Source: an uncultured bacterium
GTDB lineage: Bacteria; Cyanobacteriota; Vampirovibrionia; Gastranaerophilales; Gastranaerophilaceae
Direction of reading: 5' to 3'
Assembly: GCA_950022695.1 (NCBI GenBank)
Contig: CATLLN010000005.1
Location: 62,001-126,000, forward strand
DNA length: 64,000 nucleotides
A program made the translations under genes and the position numbers. Shown piece after piece: positions 62,653 through 64,000 of the stretch. Positions within the stretch are counted from its first letter, which is position 1, and each line of letters begins with the position of its first letter. The notes under the pieces are model-generated. The model had not been told where the DNA came from, did no database searches, and saw only the letters and a program-made list of their open reading frames with translations.

Positions 62653-62711
62653 GCTGACTTTACATTTTTATTTTATGATAAAATAATTTTGTAAAATGTT
62701 GAGGTAGGGTT

Positions 62712-64000
62712 ATGAGTAATAATAAATTGAAAAAATTAGGAATTATTGTAAGCTCTGTACTTATAGGGTTGTATGTATTGTTTTTGATATCACCGCTTGT
62801 TGTGTCGCCAATTATTGATTCATACAGTGATAATATCGAAGATTCATTAAAGAGTGCAACAGGTTTTGATGTTGATCTAGATGATATTGCTTTTACTACC
62901 GGTTGGAATTTATCTGCCGGTGTTAAAGCGAAAAATATTACTCTTACTATACCAGCTGCTGAAACTCCGTTTTTTAAAGCAGAAAATGCAGGTGCAAGAA
63001 TTGCGTTATTACCGTTTTTAGCAAGAAAAATTCAAATAGATAGTGTTTTTGCCAAAAATATTGATGGTGAATTCGGGATTAAACAGGATGGAAATTTCTT
63101 GGCTTTGGATTATTTGCCTAAATCCGAAGCCTCCTCAGAATCCTTTGTACTTCCGTTGGGCTTAAAACTCTCAAATCACCTGCCAAATGTTAATGTGAAA
63201 AACTATAAATTATCACTTTTGGATATCCAAACAGATAAATCATATTATGTTGAAGGTTCGGATTTAAAAGTTTCAGATTTCATTCTTGATAAAAAAGTAA
63301 AATTTAAGACAAATGGTAAAGTCGTTTTTGATAATAACATAATATCAAATTATGATTTAAAAGTTTATAACAAAATCATGCCGGATATTTCTCTGCAGGA
63401 TATGGTTTTCCCTCAAGATGTTGTTGTAGATGATGAAAAACCTGTCATAAAATCTACATCAGGTGAATTTAATATAATAGAAAGTTTGAATGCAGTTAAA
63501 AATAATCAACTTAGAGCAGATATTTTTACTGATATAAAAACAGCAGGAACAGTTAAAAATCCTAATCTGAAAGGAAATGTCAAACTTGATGCGATATCTG
63601 TGGCAGTTGACGGGAAAAAGCTTCCGGAAAGTTATATTGATTTAAAATTTAAAGGTAATAAAACTGATATTGATTCAATATTTTTCTCATCAATTGATAC
63701 TAATGAAAAAACTCAGCTTATCGGTAATGTAAAGTCAGGTAAAAAGCCTGCTATAGATTTAACATTACGTTCAAACGCGAAATTTAATAATATAATTCGA
63801 TTAGTTGATAGTGTTGCAGAATCATTTGGAATGAAAGATTTTGAAACTTTAACTGCAACAGGTGGAATTGATGCTGATTTTAATATAAATTCCGATATGA
63901 AAAAAGTATTATCAACCGGTTATTTGAAAGTAATGCCATCAAGTCTTAAATATGGATTATATAATGTATCAATTGATAATATTACTGCTGATGTTGATAT
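62712..64000 (+). CDS. AsmA-like membrane protein, 3' end missing
   Basis: Open from ATG 62712 (AGGTAGGG just upstream) to the right edge, at least 429 residues; truncated by the window. One N-terminal span (about residues 9-29, KLGIIVSSVLIGLYVLFLIS) followed by a long beta-rich extracytoplasmic region with repeated DLKV, IKFK and DNN segments and the AsmA-type N-terminal theme (LKSATGFDVDLDDIAFTTGW...). This family (AsmA/TamB/DUF748) bridges inner and outer membranes, probably moving lipids. It supports a diderm cell plan. Confidence 0.75.
   Translation, partial: MSNNKLKKLGIIVSSVLIGLYVLFLISPLVVSPIIDSYSDNIEDSLKSATGFDVDLDDIAFTTGWNLSAGVKAKNITLTIPAAETPFFKAENAGARIALLPFLARKIQIDSVFAKNIDGEFGIKQDGNFLALDYLPKSEASSESFVLPLGLKLSNHLPNVNVKNYKLSLLDIQTDKSYYVEGSDLKVSDFILDKKVKFKTNGKVVFDNNIISNYDLKVYNKIMPDISLQDMVFPQDVVVDDEKPVIKSTSGEFNIIESLNAVKNNQLRADIFTDIKTAGTVKNPNLKGNVKLDAISVAVDGKKLPESYIDLKFKGNKTDIDSIFFSSIDTNEKTQLIGNVKSGKKPAIDLTLRSNAKFNNIIRLVDSVAESFGMKDFETLTATGGIDADFNINSDMKKVLSTGYLKVMPSSLKYGLYNVSIDNITADVD

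Noticed and set aside
1-64000. tRNA, rRNA or other classical RNA genes
   Set aside because: I looked for T-loop-like GGTTCRAATCC strings and long conserved rRNA blocks and found none; a covariance search would be needed to exclude small RNAs.

Overview
The window reads as an AT-rich chromosome segment of a Gastranaerophilales-type bacterium (Vampirovibrionia, formerly Melainabacteria, the non-photosynthetic relatives of Cyanobacteria). This assignment is inference. It rests on base composition, on five pseudopilin genes with the FTLAEVLITLG processing motif, on lineage-style hypothetical proteins with short SFG/TFRS-like N-termini, and on anaerobic metabolism: a 2-oxoacid:ferredoxin oxidoreductase, a B12-dependent ribonucleotide reductase and a dehydratase-activase relative. 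KdsD, KdsC and an AsmA-like protein suggest an LPS outer membrane. I saw no rRNA, tRNA, CRISPR array, prophage or insertion sequence.

Layout. 0-4.3 kb: a small unknown gene, a U32-peptidase-like protein, a DUF2229 protein and pilin 1. 4.3-8.5 kb: a degenerate HD-GYP protein, a GT2 glycosyltransferase, and rsmH with an ftsL-like gene. 8.6-18.6 kb: pilin 2, gltX, a GlcD-type oxidase and a 2028-residue coiled-coil protein. 18.7-22 kb: korDABC and rpsU. 22-33 kb: cdd; the pyrH-frr-cdsA-rnc-rpe chain; and an oligopeptide/nickel-type ABC transporter with TPR and MgtC genes. 33-38.4 kb: nrdJ, then kdsD-kdsC-queD-uppP. 38.4-44.6 kb: two related membrane proteins, a GH13 enzyme and the damaged pilin 3. 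44.6-48.9 kb: a LeuC-type dehydratase, then rpsE-rpmD-rplO-secY, a detached tail of the spc operon. 48.9-56.1 kb: pilins 4 and 5, each divergent from an XRE regulator, with mtaB, a formyltransferase and mnmG between them. 56.2-64 kb: a 30-residue membrane ORF, aspS, rqcH, rsmE, cca and the start of an AsmA-like gene that runs off the window.

The most unusual signal is shared by pilins 1, 2 and 3. Each has a good promoter, Shine-Dalgarno and ATG, followed about ten codons later by a G7 or G9 tract, and the prepilin body lies exactly one frame off (-1) from that ATG at all three loci. I found no other G or C run of 7 or more in the window. This looks like a set of poly-G contingency loci, all OFF in this sequence, or alternatively programmed -1 frameshifting or transcript slippage. 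Pilin 4 has a related but short G4 junction that is in frame, and pilin 5 has no tract. The two tract-free pilins are the ones paired with XRE regulators, so two modes of pilin control may coexist: slippage for three genes and repressor control for two.
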